Assembly (NCBI RefSeq): GCF_900156515.1
Contig: NZ_FTNU01000010.1
Span: forward strand, 1 to 64,000
DNA length: 64,000 nucleotides
Source of the DNA: Moraxella cuniculi DSM 21768
GTDB taxonomy: Bacteria > Pseudomonadota > Gammaproteobacteria > Pseudomonadales > Moraxellaceae
Direction of reading: 5' to 3'
A model generated the notes under the pieces. That model was given only the letters and a program-made list of their open reading frames with translations. It was not told the origin of the DNA and searched no databases. Positions 21,375 to 32,187 of the stretch are shown one piece after another (the first letter of the stretch is position 1; each line of letters opens with the position of its first letter). The position numbers and the translations under genes were made by a program.

Positions 21375-22189
21375 AACCACACCAATCCGCCAAGCAGCCC
21401 ACCCATCAGCAGATGACACTTGTACAACTGTCGGATCTGCATTTGACAGGCAGTATTGGTAAATCGCCCAGCTACCAAAGCACCCTGCAAGCACTTGAGG
21501 CGGTTGTCAAATTACAGCCACAGCTTATTTTATTGACAGGTGATTTGGTAAATGATGGCAATAGCGATGCCTATGATTGGTTATTTTTGCAATTAAAAAA
21601 TACAGGCATTGCCCATTTTGCCATCGCAGGCAATCACGATGTTACTCACGAAATCGGCACAGGTCTGCCCTATCATCAGCGACTGCACCTGCCCCTTACT
21701 GCCGATAAGCGACTGCTTGACTGCCATCGACTTGCCCTTGATGACATAAACTGGCAAATTTTATTGCTTAATTCCAGTCTGGCTGGCTGTACGCACGGTG
21801 CGTTATCGCAAGATACGCTGGCTTGGCTACAGAGCAGTTTGGCACAACACCCCATGCCTACCATCATCGCCCTGCACCACCACCCACAGGCTGTTGGTTC
21901 GGCATGGATTGATGCGTATATGCTGAGCAATCATCAAGCATTTTGGCAAATTATTGAGCAGCACCCCCATGTACATACCATTGTCTGTGGTCATGTGCAT
22001 CAGGTTCATCAATTGCACCCTTTGAAAAATCACCGCGTACAACTGCTTAGCTGCCCTTCAACCGATCGCCAATTTTTGCCTTTTGCTCATGATTTTACCA
22101 TTGACAAGACGGCATCGGCAGGGTTTCGTGTGATACACATTGACAGCACAAGCCGACTGGTAAGTTACATAAAAAGTCTTGATAATTAG
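21371..22189 (+). CDS. cpdA: CpdA/Icc-like metallophosphoesterase coupled to zinc-uptake genes
   Basis: Calcineurin-like phosphoesterase of 272 residues with all metal-binding blocks: QLSDLHLTG, LLTGDLVNDG, AIAGNHDVT, ALHHHPQAVG and IVCGHVHQVHQ. This set and spacing match 3',5'-cAMP phosphodiesterase CpdA (Icc). It overlaps znuB by 4 nt and is therefore translated from the zinc-regulated transcript. The active site is binuclear (Fe/Mn/Zn in the family). Function as cAMP phosphodiesterase is by family; substrate is not proven. Confidence 0.85.
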   Translation: MKPHQSAKQPTHQQMTLVQLSDLHLTGSIGKSPSYQSTLQALEAVVKLQPQLILLTGDLVNDGNSDAYDWLFLQLKNTGIAHFAIAGNHDVTHEIGTGLPYHQRLHLPLTADKRLLDCHRLALDDINWQILLLNSSLAGCTHGALSQDTLAWLQSSLAQHPMPTIIALHHHPQAVGSAWIDAYMLSNHQAFWQIIEQHPHVHTIVCGHVHQVHQLHPLKNHRVQLLSCPSTDRQFLPFAHDFTIDKTASAGFRVIHIDSTSRLVSYIKSLDN

Positions 22190-22362
22190 TCGCCCATTTT
22201 GCCAAATGTTGATTGTTTGCCAATTTTCTTGCTAATTTTTTCATAAATTACAAATTAACATTGGCTATTTTGGGTATTTTTTGATACAGTAAGTGCATTT
22301 TTTGCCAACTGGCATTTGCAATCAGCGAAAATGCAATGCCATTGTGATAAGGATAACAAGGA

Positions 22363-22782
22363 ATGACAGATTCAACCACTTTTACCCCCTATCAACCCGC
22401 CACCGATGAAGACTATATGTCGGATAAGCAATTGGCACATTTTCGCACGATTTTAAAAAACTGGCGTGATGAATTGGTTACCGAGGCAGAGCGTACCAAA
22501 ACCTACATTCATGAAGAAACCAATGCCATGCCAGACATTAACGATCGTGCCACCCAAGAAGAAGAATTTGCACTGGCATTGCGTACCCGCGACCGTGAAC
22601 GCAAATTAATCCGCAAAATTGAAAAATCTTTGGCAGATATCGAAACGGGCGATTATGGCTTTTGCGAAACTTGTGGCACAGAAATCGGTTTGCGTCGCCT
22701 AGAAGCTCGCCCAACCGCTACGCAGTGCATTGACTGCAAAACCCTCTCAGAAATCAAAGAAAAACAAACACACGGTCAATAA
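22363..22782 (+). CDS. dksA: RNA polymerase-binding transcription factor DksA
   Basis: Cofactor of ppGpp that enters the RNA polymerase secondary channel. The 139-residue protein has the coiled-coil with tip motif DINDRATQEEE (Asp pair region), and a zinc finger CETCG...CIDCK. Strong purine-rich ribosome site (AAGGATAACAAGGA). Six bp before gluQRS, a conserved pairing. Confidence 0.97.
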   Translation: MTDSTTFTPYQPATDEDYMSDKQLAHFRTILKNWRDELVTEAERTKTYIHEETNAMPDINDRATQEEEFALALRTRDRERKLIRKIEKSLADIETGDYGFCETCGTEIGLRRLEARPTATQCIDCKTLSEIKEKQTHGQ

Positions 22783-22788
22783 TCCACC

Positions 22789-23712
22789 ATGACGGCCTCG
22801 CCGATTGGGCGATTTGCACCATCGCCCACACACCATCTGCACTTAGGGTCGCTAACCACTGCCGTTGCCAGTTATTGCCACATAAAATCACTGGGCGGCA
22901 AATGGCTTGTGCGTATCGAAGATATTGATTTTGAACGCTGCAAAGACAGCTATGCCAGCAGTATCTTATACGACTTGGAGGCTCTGGGTCTGCACTGGGA
23001 CGCAGAGGTGATCTACCAGTCGGCACGCAGAGCGATATATGAAGATTTTTTGCACAATGAATTGGCAAATGTCAGCTATGCCTGCCACTGCTCACGCAAA
23101 CAGCTTGATGCCTATCGCACCGCTCATGCCGTGCAACACGCCCTAAATTCCCCTGTTGTCTATCCTCGTTTGTGCCTGCATCGCCAACTGGACAAGGCTC
23201 ACAAAGACAGCAAAATTCGCCTACAGCTGCCTAATGTCGCCACCGCTTTTGTTGATGGGCTACAAGGGGTTGTGTGGGACAATCCTGCCATCAGTCTGGG
23301 CGATGTTGTGCTAAAGCGACAAAACCAGATGATTAATTATATCCTTGCCTGCACCATTGATGACGGCTTACAAAACATCAGCCACATCATGCGTGGGCTG
23401 GATATCATGCCAATGACTGTTGCTCAGCTGCAACTGCTTGATATGTGCCAACTGCCAAAGCCGAGCTATTTTTATCATTTGCCCCTGCTTTATAATCCAG
23501 ATGGTCAGAAGCTTTCCAAACAAAACCTTGCCACGCCCATCGACACCAGCCGCCCCAACGAGTTATTATTACAAGCTCTGGCATTGCTTGGTCAAAAAAT
23601 CAACCCACAACTATACGATGCCAGTTGCCACGAGATTTTATCCTTTGCCATTGAACATTGGGATAATAAACCCTTGCAGCACAAAAGTTCTCTGGGCGTG
23701 GTGCATACCTGA
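22789..23712 (+). CDS. gluQRS: Glutamyl-Q tRNA(Asp) synthetase
   Basis: Truncated glutamyl-tRNA synthetase paralogue that attaches glutamate to queuosine-34 of tRNA(Asp). The 307-residue protein has the HIGH-like PSPTHHLHLGSL, zinc ligands in YACHCSRKQL, and the KMSKS-like KLSKQN; it lacks the anticodon-binding domain. Follows dksA by 6 bp. The pathway fits with queE, also in this window. Confidence 0.95.
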   Translation: MTASPIGRFAPSPTHHLHLGSLTTAVASYCHIKSLGGKWLVRIEDIDFERCKDSYASSILYDLEALGLHWDAEVIYQSARRAIYEDFLHNELANVSYACHCSRKQLDAYRTAHAVQHALNSPVVYPRLCLHRQLDKAHKDSKIRLQLPNVATAFVDGLQGVVWDNPAISLGDVVLKRQNQMINYILACTIDDGLQNISHIMRGLDIMPMTVAQLQLLDMCQLPKPSYFYHLPLLYNPDGQKLSKQNLATPIDTSRPNELLLQALALLGQKINPQLYDASCHEILSFAIEHWDNKPLQHKSSLGVVHT

Positions 23713-23718
23713 TAAAAG

Positions 23719-23750
23719 AAAAACCCCTTGATATCATCAAAGGGTTTTTG
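23719..23750. terminator. Bidirectional terminator between gluQRS and the outer-membrane protein gene
   Basis: AAAACCC-TTGAT pairs with ATCAA-GGGTTTT with one mismatch, flanked by T-runs in both directions, between two convergent genes. Confidence 0.8.
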
Positions 23751-23783
23751 GCAAAAATCTGTGTCAATTATCCACAGTGTGGC

Positions 23784-24326
23784 TTAAAAGGCAAGGTGAG
23801 CACCCACGCCAAGCATACTGGCATCGTCTGACAAGTAGTTATAGCTGGCTTCTACGCCAATGTTGCTATTCACCTTAAAGCCTGCACCAACACCGCCTGC
23901 CAAGCCTGTAGATTGGACATTGCTGGTGTAGCTTGAGCCATTGCGACCTTCGACATCAACCTCTGTTCTGGCGATGCCCAATTTGCCTTTGGCATAAAAC
24001 GGTGTATTGACAAAATTATAGCGATAAGTGCCATAGATGCCCATGGTTTTTACTTCGCCTTGTCGTGATGAATTATTGACCTGAAAGTCTTTTGAGCTTG
24101 AGCGAACCAGTTCCGCCTCTGCCCCAAAGTTTTGGTCAAAATTATAACCTGCATACAAGCCATAAGCTGCCATCTTGCCCGAAATTTGATCGGCATCAAT
24201 CATGCCTGCTTTTACGCCAACATAGGGCTGTGCATCTGGTGATGAGCCATAGCTGATGGCGGCATTTGCACCAACGCTAAGCAATGAAGCGGCGGTAAGT
24301 GCCAATAGTGTTTTTACGGTTTTCAT
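23784..24326 (-). CDS. Small outer-membrane beta-barrel protein
   Basis: Predicted eight-stranded barrel of the OMP_b-brl/OmpA-transmembrane-like class, 180 residues. Signal peptide MKTVKTLLALTAASLLSVGANA, then alternating aromatic/glycine strands (PYVGVKAGM, YGLYAGYNF, MGIYGTYRYNF, FYAKGKLGIA, AGGVGAGFKV) and a C-terminal Phe (VGAHLAF) typical of BAM substrates. Perfect AGGAG ribosome site; -10 TATAAT on the minus strand at 24377-24372. Could be an adhesin or structural OMP; I do not recognise a specific name. Confidence 0.8.
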   Translation of the reverse strand: MKTVKTLLALTAASLLSVGANAAISYGSSPDAQPYVGVKAGMIDADQISGKMAAYGLYAGYNFDQNFGAEAELVRSSSKDFQVNNSSRQGEVKTMGIYGTYRYNFVNTPFYAKGKLGIARTEVDVEGRNGSSYTSNVQSTGLAGGVGAGFKVNSNIGVEASYNYLSDDASMLGVGAHLAF

Positions 24327-24585
24327 CGTTGTTCTCCTGTGTTGATTGGGTTTTTACCCCAAGTGATGGTCATTATAGTAACAAAATATTTCATACTCAT
24401 GGTAGCAGTTTGATAGCGGTTATGTAAAGTTTTGCAAAATTTTGGGGGAATTTATCCAAATTATCAAGCAATTCTTAACCAAGTTGCCAAAATGTACCGC
24501 ACCAAGCCCAATTCTCACAGCCAACATACAGCAACCATCGCAATTGTGCTACAATAGCACCAATACGCCTTGGAGATTTGCTTAG

Positions 24586-25269
24586 ATGACCACTTCCGCC
24601 AAACGCTTGATTATCTTTGACCTTGATGGCACGCTTATTGACAGTGCCATAGATTTGGCAACAGCAACAAACCGCATGCGACAACGCCTCAATCTGCCGC
24701 CGATTGCACCTGCCATCATCACAAGCTGGGTGGGTAATGGCTCTTATAAACTCACCGAGCGGGCATTGGCCGATACCAACTTTAATAACCAGCAAATCCA
24801 TCATGCCCATGAGTTATTTTTGGCAGAATATGCACTGTGTCTAACCGAACAAACCACCTGCTATCAAGGCGTGCAAGAAGGTCTAAAAACACTTGCCAAT
24901 CTTGGCATCACGCTTGCTCTATGCACCAACAAACCAGCTCGCTATCTGCCGACAATTTTGGCAAAATTCGGCTGGCAACATACCTTTGCTGGGGTGCTTG
25001 GTGGTGATGATTTGCCCACCAAAAAACCAGACCCTGCCCCACTGCTGCACCTATGCCAGACGCTACAAATCCCTGTAGCACAAAGCATCATGGTTGGTGA
25101 TTCAAAAAACGACATCATCGCAGGGCGTGCTGCTGGCATGATGACGCTGGCGTTTGATTATGGCTATAATCATGGCGAGCCAATACAGCTTAGCAAGCCC
25201 GATGCCATCTTTGGCAATTTTGCTGAACTTGTCGCCTATGTGGAAGATTTATTGACAAAGACAGTTTGA
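24586..25269 (+). CDS. gph: Phosphoglycolate phosphatase (HAD family)
   Basis: HAD-superfamily phosphatase of 227 residues, removing phosphate from 2-phosphoglycolate formed in DNA repair. Motif I FDLDGTLIDSAIDLA, motif II ALCTNKPA, and motif III/IV KKPDPAP...MVGDSKNDIIAG are intact. Other HAD substrates cannot be ruled out. Confidence 0.88.
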   Translation: MTTSAKRLIIFDLDGTLIDSAIDLATATNRMRQRLNLPPIAPAIITSWVGNGSYKLTERALADTNFNNQQIHHAHELFLAEYALCLTEQTTCYQGVQEGLKTLANLGITLALCTNKPARYLPTILAKFGWQHTFAGVLGGDDLPTKKPDPAPLLHLCQTLQIPVAQSIMVGDSKNDIIAGRAAGMMTLAFDYGYNHGEPIQLSKPDAIFGNFAELVAYVEDLLTKTV

Positions 25270-25303
25270 TAGCTCTTGCCTTCTGGCGAACAGCAAGCCA
25301 AAG

Positions 25304-25825
25304 CTAAACTGGTTTATTTTTTAAGGCGATAACAAAGGTTCTTGTTACCCTTGCTACAACTTTTTGGTGATTGTCAGTGATATCAATGCAAAATACTCGC
25401 TGAATTTCCCCTTCTGTAGCAACCTGCTCAATAATCTCAAGCAACTGCTCGGTATCCAGCCTAACTCGTGCCGTGATATCGCCATAAATATCACCAAAAA
25501 ATTCTACCTGCATGGACTTGTCCTGCACGGTATAATTTTTGCCCAAGCGGTGCGTCAATAGCACCCTTAGCAGCGGCTCGGTCAGCATCATGACACTGCC
25601 TGAGAACTGAATGCCGCCTGTGTATCGATTCAGCCGAGTCAGCGGCAAAGTAACAACGCACAAACCATTATCCAAATCCACCGTCTTAATGCGAATCCCT
25701 GCACCAACCAAGGGCGAGTAGGTATTTAGGCGATTTTTGATGGCCAGTGGCAGCAGTTGTGAATGCGTTGTTTTTTTACCTTCTTTGATAAGTTTGTCAA
25801 ATTTGGTTTTGGCATGACGAAACAC
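25304..25825 (-). CDS. DUF4442 hotdog-fold (thioesterase-like) protein
   Basis: 173-residue cytoplasmic protein resembling DUF4442, a hotdog-fold family related to acyl-CoA thioesterases (LTRLNRYTGGIQFSGSVMMLTEPLL; VEFFGDIYGDITARVRL). Starts with GTG at 25825, preceded by a near-perfect AGGAG site. No substrate is known for the family. Convergent with gph. Confidence 0.7.
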   Translation of the reverse strand: MFRHAKTKFDKLIKEGKKTTHSQLLPLAIKNRLNTYSPLVGAGIRIKTVDLDNGLCVVTLPLTRLNRYTGGIQFSGSVMMLTEPLLRVLLTHRLGKNYTVQDKSMQVEFFGDIYGDITARVRLDTEQLLEIIEQVATEGEIQRVFCIDITDNHQKVVARVTRTFVIALKNKPV

Positions 25826-25953
25826 AGCACTCTCCTACTTGAAAAATACCATTTTGCCACAGATATACGCTAAAATAAAGCAAATTATCAGCAATCAGCC
25901 AACACGATGGCAAGATTGCTCAATAGATAACAATCCGCCATCAATTGACAAAT

Positions 25954-27804
25954 ATGCCACAAGATATGAAATCACCGCACCACGCCCACGACAAAAAAAC
26001 CGAGCTAAAGCAACTTGTGCAAACCCTGCCCAACCTGCCCGGTGTCTATAAAATGCTTGATAAATCAGGTGGGATTTTGTATGTTGGCAAAGCAAAATCG
26101 CTAAAAAGCCGCGTTGGCAGTTATTTTGCCAAAACCATTGAGCACGCCAAAACACAGGCTTTGGTACAACGCATTGATAATATTGAAATTATCATCACTC
26201 GCAGCGAAACCGAAGCCCTGCTGTTAGAGCAAAATCTTATTAAAAATCACAAGCCGCCTTATAATATTATCTTAAGAGATGATAAATCCTATCTGTACAT
26301 ATACATCAGCACCGACAAATACCCTCGCCTAAGTTATGGTCGTGGCAAGGGCAATCATGTGCAGGGGCGTTTTTTTGGCCCATATCCATCAGCACACAGT
26401 GCCAAAGAAGCTCTGCTATTGATGCAGCGGTTGTTTATGCTAAGAAGTTGCAGCAACAGCTTTTTTGCTCAAGCGGTGCGTCCTTGTCTTGAATACCAAA
26501 TCAAACGCTGCAAAGCCCCCTGCGTCAATCTTGTCAGCCAAGAGCAATATCAGGACGATGTCGCTGCTGCCTTGTCATTTTTGCAAGGCAATGCCGCCGA
26601 TATGCAGCAGTTATTGGTCGAAAAAATGGAAGCTGCCGCCAATGAGCTGAATTTTGAGCAGGCGGCATTTTATCGAGACCGCCTAAGCATGATCAGCAAT
26701 CTACAAGCCAAACAAGCGGTATTTCGCCTGCAAGGTGAGGCGGATGTTTTTGCCATCGCAGCCCAAGCTGGCATGGCAGTGGTGCATATTTTGACTGTGC
26801 GTGGTGGACAGGTACTCGGTGGCAAAAATTATTTTGTTGATGATGTTAATCTTGATAATAAGACCATCAGCGAACGCTTGGCGGAATTTTTGTTGTCGTT
26901 TTATTTTCAGGTCAGTGATGATTTGCCAAGTGAAATCATCAGCTCGGTAGAGCTTGAGCATACCAAAACGCTGTCCGACTTGTTATATGAGCAGTTCGCC
27001 AAGCGTACCACCTTTAAGCACCGTGTCAGCACCCATCGTGATGACTGGCTAAATATTGCCAAACTAAACGCCGACAACGCCCTTGCTGCCAAATTAAAAG
27101 ACAGCGAAGAGCTACAAGCTCGCTTTTTTGCCCTAGAGCAAATATTGACCCCTGTCAGCAATCGGGTGCTGCACCGCATTGAATGCTTTGACATCAGTCA
27201 TACGATGGGCGAGGCTGCCATCGGCTCTTGTGTGGTGTTTGACCGTGGCGGGGTTCGCAAGCGAGATTATCGCCAGTATGCCATTCATGACATTACCGCA
27301 GGTGATGACTATGCTGCCATGCGACAAGTGCTAACACGCCGCTACAGCAAACAGCCATTGCCTGATTTGTTGCTGATTGATGGTGGCAAGGGACAATTGG
27401 GCATTGCCAAAGAGGTCTTGGTAGAGCTTGGCAAACTTGACGACACGCTGCTGGTCGGCGTTGCCAAAGGCGAAGGTCGCAAGGCAGGGCTTGAGGTCTT
27501 GCACTTTATCCATCATGAGCCGCTTGATTTGCCTGCTGATAACAAGGCACTGCATCTTATTATGCAGATTCGTGATGAGGCACATCGCTTCGCCATCACC
27601 GCCCATCGCAAAAAACGCGACAAAAAGCGTGCAGGCTCAGTGCTTGAGGTCATTCCCAACCTTGGACCAAAACGCCGCAGGGATTTGCTGAATCATTTTG
27701 GTGGCATTACGCAGCTCATCGGTGCCTCGCAAGAAGAAATCGCCCATGTCAAAGGCATTGGTAAAACCTTGGCAGCCACCATCTACAAAGCCTTGCACAC
27801 CTAG
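25954..27804 (+). CDS. uvrC: Excinuclease ABC subunit C
   Basis: Makes the 3' and 5' incisions of nucleotide excision repair with UvrAB. The 616-residue protein has the GIY-YIG domain ([27 protein letters not shown]), a UvrB-binding UVR motif ([19 protein letters not shown]), the RNase H-like nuclease (ECFDISH) and C-terminal helix-hairpin-helix repeats ([25 protein letters not shown]). ATG at 25954 preferred over an in-frame TTG 9 nt upstream. Confidence 0.96.
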   Translation: MPQDMKSPHHAHDKKTELKQLVQTLPNLPGVYKMLDKSGGILYVGKAKSLKSRVGSYFAKTIEHAKTQALVQRIDNIEIIITRSETEALLLEQNLIKNHKPPYNIILRDDKSYLYIYISTDKYPRLSYGRGKGNHVQGRFFGPYPSAHSAKEALLLMQRLFMLRSCSNSFFAQAVRPCLEYQIKRCKAPCVNLVSQEQYQDDVAAALSFLQGNAADMQQLLVEKMEAAANELNFEQAAFYRDRLSMISNLQAKQAVFRLQGEADVFAIAAQAGMAVVHILTVRGGQVLGGKNYFVDDVNLDNKTISERLAEFLLSFYFQVSDDLPSEIISSVELEHTKTLSDLLYEQFAKRTTFKHRVSTHRDDWLNIAKLNADNALAAKLKDSEELQARFFALEQILTPVSNRVLHRIECFDISHTMGEAAIGSCVVFDRGGVRKRDYRQYAIHDITAGDDYAAMRQVLTRRYSKQPLPDLLLIDGGKGQLGIAKEVLVELGKLDDTLLVGVAKGEGRKAGLEVLHFIHHEPLDLPADNKALHLIMQIRDEAHRFAITAHRKKRDKKRAGSVLEVIPNLGPKRRRDLLNHFGGITQLIGASQEEIAHVKGIGKTLAATIYKALHT

Positions 27805-27927
27805 CCATGCCATCATGCCAATCATACCAATCATGAACAATTATCCATAAGACAAGTTGGCAAAAATTTCTACAATGCCGTGGCTTGGCAAGCATTTATC
27901 AATTGCTAAGTTTGCCACCGCCAAAAC

Positions 27928-27956
27928 AAAACCCCTTACAATCAGGGGTTTTGGTT
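27928..27956. terminator. Bidirectional terminator between uvrC and ddc
   Basis: AAAACCCCT (27928-27936) and AGGGGTTTT (27944-27952) form a 9-bp stem with a 7-nt loop; T-rich on both strands, between convergent genes. Confidence 0.75.
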
Positions 27957-27962
27957 AATAGA

Positions 27963-29510
27963 TTAATAATCAATCGGTGGTGTATATGACCCATTTTTAA
28001 TATCATCTTTAATCCGATCTGCTTCTGCCAACACTTGAGCAAGCAAGGCTTGGACATTTTCAAGCGTGGCAATTGGGCTTAAAGTCGTCATTTTTAAAGA
28101 TTGTACATTTTGGTGACTGTCAATCACACGCGTAACGCCAATATTTGCCTCACCACGAGCAAATAACTCATCGGCGACATTTTGATTTAGGCTGTCTATC
28201 AAGTCAGAAGGATAGCCTTGCGGCACGACACGAAACAGCACAGAGGCAAATTGTGGCTCAACAAGCAATTCCAAGCCGTCCGTTGCCTTGATATAATCCG
28301 CCACTTGGCGAGTGAGCCTTACGCCATGATCAATCATTGAACCGTATAATTCTTCGCCTAGGGCTTCTATCGTCATCCACAGCTTCAACGCATCAAAACG
28401 GCGGGTGGTTTGTAGCGATTTGGATACAAGATTTGGTACGCCATGCTCTTCATCATAAGCAGAGTTTAAATATTCTGCCTCATAATGCATAAAGCGATAA
28501 TTTTGCTCGTCTTTTAACAAAAACGCACCGCATGAAATGCTTTGGAAAAAGTGCTTATGAAAATCCAGCGTTACCGAATCAGACAGCTCAATGCCATCAA
28601 GCATATCGCGATAATCATTGGATAATAATAATGCTCCGCCCCACGCCGCATCAATGTGCATCCATGCACCAAATTTTTGGGTCAATTCACGCACTTTTTT
28701 TAGGTCATCAATCGCCCCTGCATCCGTTGTCCCTGCGGTTGCCACGACACAAGCGACAATCTTGCCTTCGTCTTTTAATGCCTGCATTGTGTTGGCAAGG
28801 GCGATAGTATCTATTTGGGCATTGTCATTGACAGGCACAGTAACCACTGATTGAAACCCCATGCCCATCATCGCCATGTTTTTTTGTACCGAAAAATGAG
28901 CATTTTCTGAGCAGATGACTTTTACCTTTTGCATGGCATCAGGCGGAATGCCGTCTTTTTGCACCGACCATTCTGCACCATCTGCATTTTGCCAGTTTTT
29001 GGCAATGCACCAATCCCGAGCCAATAATACGCCCATCAAATTTGACTGCGTGCCGCCAGAAGTAAACACGCCTGCCGTACCAGCACCATAGCCGACCTTT
29101 TGGCGTAACCAATCAATCAGCTGCACCTCCATCAAAGAGCCAGCTGGCGACTGATCCCATGAATCCATGGATTGATTGGTTGCGTTAATCAGTACTTCGG
29201 CAATTTGTGAGGTTACCATCGTTGGACAATGCAAATGAGCAAGCGAATGCGGATGATGGACTTTTAGGCTTTTGTTCAAAAACAGTTCCACAAGGCGATC
29301 AAGCGACTTTTGTACGCCCAAACCGTCTTTTTGTGGACAAAAGCTGATTTGTGAGCGAAGCTGCTTAATGCTGCCACCTGTGTACATTTTGTCATCTTGC
29401 AGCCATGCCGATACTGCTTGCACGGCTTGATTCATCGCTTGTTCATAGTCGGCAATGGACTTCTTGTCATTGCAAAGTAGGGCTTGACGGTGGTGGGCAA
29501 GTGTCGTCAT
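27963..29510 (-). CDS. ddc: L-2,4-diaminobutyrate decarboxylase
   Basis: PLP-dependent group II decarboxylase of 515 residues converting 2,4-diaminobutyrate to 1,3-diaminopropane. PLP lysine in [11 protein letters not shown], with the cofactor-holding [11 protein letters not shown] and the [17 protein letters not shown] segment. Assigned to diaminobutyrate rather than another amino acid because dat, which makes that substrate, lies upstream on the same strand; in Acinetobacter the two are adjacent. Here the mod-res pair separates them. It has a good AGGAAAA ribosome site 57 bp after res but no evident promoter of its own, so it may depend on read-through. Confidence 0.88.
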   Translation of the reverse strand: MTTLAHHRQALLCNDKKSIADYEQAMNQAVQAVSAWLQDDKMYTGGSIKQLRSQISFCPQKDGLGVQKSLDRLVELFLNKSLKVHHPHSLAHLHCPTMVTSQIAEVLINATNQSMDSWDQSPAGSLMEVQLIDWLRQKVGYGAGTAGVFTSGGTQSNLMGVLLARDWCIAKNWQNADGAEWSVQKDGIPPDAMQKVKVICSENAHFSVQKNMAMMGMGFQSVVTVPVNDNAQIDTIALANTMQALKDEGKIVACVVATAGTTDAGAIDDLKKVRELTQKFGAWMHIDAAWGGALLLSNDYRDMLDGIELSDSVTLDFHKHFFQSISCGAFLLKDEQNYRFMHYEAEYLNSAYDEEHGVPNLVSKSLQTTRRFDALKLWMTIEALGEELYGSMIDHGVRLTRQVADYIKATDGLELLVEPQFASVLFRVVPQGYPSDLIDSLNQNVADELFARGEANIGVTRVIDSHQNVQSLKMTTLSPIATLENVQALLAQVLAEADRIKDDIKNGSYTPPIDY

Positions 29511-29567
29511 TGACTTTTCCTAAAAATAAAAATTGCCCCATTGTAGCATATTTTGCCAAATGGCTCA

Positions 29568-32168
29568 TTATTTTTGGATTAATTCATCAACCTTTTGCAC
29601 CACTTCATGGTCAATACCATTAACAAGCTTACAATACTTTTGGGCACAGGTGATTTTAAATTGCTCTTTTTGCCGTAATTCGTCCAAAACCACACTATCT
29701 TGAACATTATTGCCTGTATTTTTGGTTTCAGCAATAAAATAAACCTGCTCACTATTTTTATTGATAACAACCGCCCAATCTGGATTATAATTACCAATCG
29801 GGGTTGGGATTTTAAATTTTTTGGGCAATTTAAAATAAAACGCCACTTGCTCATCGTAATTTTCACAATCGGTGGCAAATTGATGTTCGGTTTTTGAATC
29901 CAAATCCAATACACCATTATAAATGGTTTTTTGTGTTTTATTCACATCAAAAGTATATTCATTGGTATAAATTTGATAAGTTTCAAATAAACCTTGTTCA
30001 TACATATCATTAAGCCGCTCGTATTGAATGCCATTTATCATCAATGATTGCAACTGGCGATTAATGATGCCTGCTACAATTTCAAGAAAGCGTTGCGGAT
30101 TATTCCTAATATCGTTAATTCTTTCAGATTGTTTTAAAATCTTTACCAAAGTTTGGCGAGTTAATCCCGTTTTATTTTGTAGAAATTTTAAAATATCAGG
30201 TATCGCAAATTGTTTATCCAAATATTGATAATCTGAATAAATCTCTTCTGCTTGCACGCCCTTGTCGCTATTTTGAATCAGTCGTGCTTTTTTAATTTCA
30301 ATTTTTGGCTTAATAATCTCTGACATTTGATTTAATGCTTGACTTGCCGATTTAATCAATTCATCGCTATCAAATTTCACACGATAGCTGGTTTTTTGGC
30401 GTATTTTTTGCCAAATTTCCACAAATAAAGGATCGGTAAATGCGTCATAACGATAAGTTACCGTACGCTCATTTTTGGCATTTTTAAGGTGTGATTTTTC
30501 AAATTTAATACCGCAATCATCAACATATTCTTGTTGTAGTTTTTCCGCAAAAACTTCATAACTTTCATTGGGAATGACGGTCAAGATATTGATTGTTTCA
30601 TCATAAACTCTCTCGCCTTGCTGATTGACGCACAATCGCAAACCTCGCCCAATTTCTTGGCGTTTTTTAATCGTAGATGTGGTCTCATTTAAGGTACAAA
30701 TTTGAAAAACATTGGGATTATCCCAACCTTCTTTTAATGCTGAATGGCTAAAAATAAAACGAACTTCATTATCAAAAGACAATAGCCGCTCTTTATCTTT
30801 CATAATTAAATTATAAGTTGCTTCTTCTTTGGATTTATCTGTTTTTAAATGCTTATCTTTTCTATCTTGACTAAAATAACCATCGTGTATTTTGTTGGCA
30901 TCTCCATCATATATTTCTTGAAAAACTTCTTTATATACAATTGGATAAAGTTCTTCAAACCATAGATAGAATTTACCATTTTGACGATAATTTTCCACTT
31001 TATCAATAAAAAAGAGCGACAATACTTTAATGCCCAATGGATTTAATTGTTTTTCACGCTGTAGATGGGCTTTGATCGTAGCGTGAATTTGCTGTTTTGC
31101 AATGTCATCTTTTAGATAATCCAAATTCACGCCAGCGGTAATTTCTATGCCATTAGAAAATTTAACTTTTTTGTTTTCTAAATCAATACCTGTAACTATA
31201 AATCGTTGATAATTGGGATTTTGTTGTGATTTATCATATAAATCATCGCCCATTTTTACTGTAACAGACCTTCTTTGTAATCTCTCTGTTTCATTAATAT
31301 CAAGCATTATTCTGGCTTTTAATCCGCTTCTATTCACCACTTCTCTTAGCTCAATAAAGGCATTGTTTTTATCTTGTGATATTACCGAATTAACAACAAT
31401 TTGTTTTACCAAATTCTTTTCAAAGGCTTGCACAGGATTTAGGCTGTATACTTTATTGATAATTTCTTTATGCGTTGCCGAATACCCAACCGTGAATAAT
31501 GGATTTAAATTATCAATGGCATTTTTTCGTTTATCACTGCTGATATTTTGTGGTTCATCGATAATGATGATTGGATTCGTTGCTTGAATCAAATCCATTA
31601 ACATACCATTTTCTCGCTCTTGATTGATAATATTACTTTCTTTTTCAAACGATTGAATATTTATCACCAAAATTTCAATATTTGTACTTGTCGCAAAATG
31701 TTTTAATACATTGGTTTTCTTCCCACTGTATTCATAATAATGATAAATTGGCGAATTAAATTTCTCTTTAAAATAGCCTTTTGTGCTGTTTAAGGTTTGC
31801 AATACGCCCTCACGAATAGCAACACTTGGCACAACGATGATAAATTTTCGCCAGCCATGGCGTTGATAAAGCTCAAAAATGGTATTTAAATACACAAAAG
31901 TTTTGCCCGTGCCTGTTTCCATTTCTACACTAAAATATAAATTATCCAATTTATCGGACGAAGCAAGCTGATTTTGCTCTTGGATATTTTTTAAATTATT
32001 GAAAATATCATCATCGGATAATAATAATTCATTGGCAATCACACGCATATTGTCTTTATCTGATAAGCTAAACTCATCTTGATGGTGCGTGATTTCACCT
32101 CGGAATAAATCCACAACACTAAAAATCGCCTGTTGTTGATAGTCCAAATGCTCATATTGAATTTGCAT
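29568..32168 (-). CDS. res: Type III restriction enzyme, Res subunit
   Basis: ATP-dependent translocase/endonuclease of 866 residues that cuts unmethylated DNA in complex with Mod. SF2 helicase motifs: Walker A EMETGTGKT (about 83-90), DEPQ box at 204-207, TVGYSATHKE and QEIGRGLRL. C-terminal PD-(D/E)XK nuclease intact: D797 in YNPDWAV and E814/K816 in IAETKNT. ATG at 32168 follows a GGGAGGGG site. It begins 19 bp after mod. The region looks AT-richer than its neighbours, suggesting transfer. Appears full length, so restriction should be active when Mod is on. Confidence 0.95.
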   Translation of the reverse strand: MQIQYEHLDYQQQAIFSVVDLFRGEITHHQDEFSLSDKDNMRVIANELLLSDDDIFNNLKNIQEQNQLASSDKLDNLYFSVEMETGTGKTFVYLNTIFELYQRHGWRKFIIVVPSVAIREGVLQTLNSTKGYFKEKFNSPIYHYYEYSGKKTNVLKHFATSTNIEILVINIQSFEKESNIINQERENGMLMDLIQATNPIIIIDEPQNISSDKRKNAIDNLNPLFTVGYSATHKEIINKVYSLNPVQAFEKNLVKQIVVNSVISQDKNNAFIELREVVNRSGLKARIMLDINETERLQRRSVTVKMGDDLYDKSQQNPNYQRFIVTGIDLENKKVKFSNGIEITAGVNLDYLKDDIAKQQIHATIKAHLQREKQLNPLGIKVLSLFFIDKVENYRQNGKFYLWFEELYPIVYKEVFQEIYDGDANKIHDGYFSQDRKDKHLKTDKSKEEATYNLIMKDKERLLSFDNEVRFIFSHSALKEGWDNPNVFQICTLNETTSTIKKRQEIGRGLRLCVNQQGERVYDETINILTVIPNESYEVFAEKLQQEYVDDCGIKFEKSHLKNAKNERTVTYRYDAFTDPLFVEIWQKIRQKTSYRVKFDSDELIKSASQALNQMSEIIKPKIEIKKARLIQNSDKGVQAEEIYSDYQYLDKQFAIPDILKFLQNKTGLTRQTLVKILKQSERINDIRNNPQRFLEIVAGIINRQLQSLMINGIQYERLNDMYEQGLFETYQIYTNEYTFDVNKTQKTIYNGVLDLDSKTEHQFATDCENYDEQVAFYFKLPKKFKIPTPIGNYNPDWAVVINKNSEQVYFIAETKNTGNNVQDSVVLDELRQKEQFKITCAQKYCKLVNGIDHEVVQKVDELIQK

Positions 32169-32187
32169 CACTTACCCCTCCCTATCA

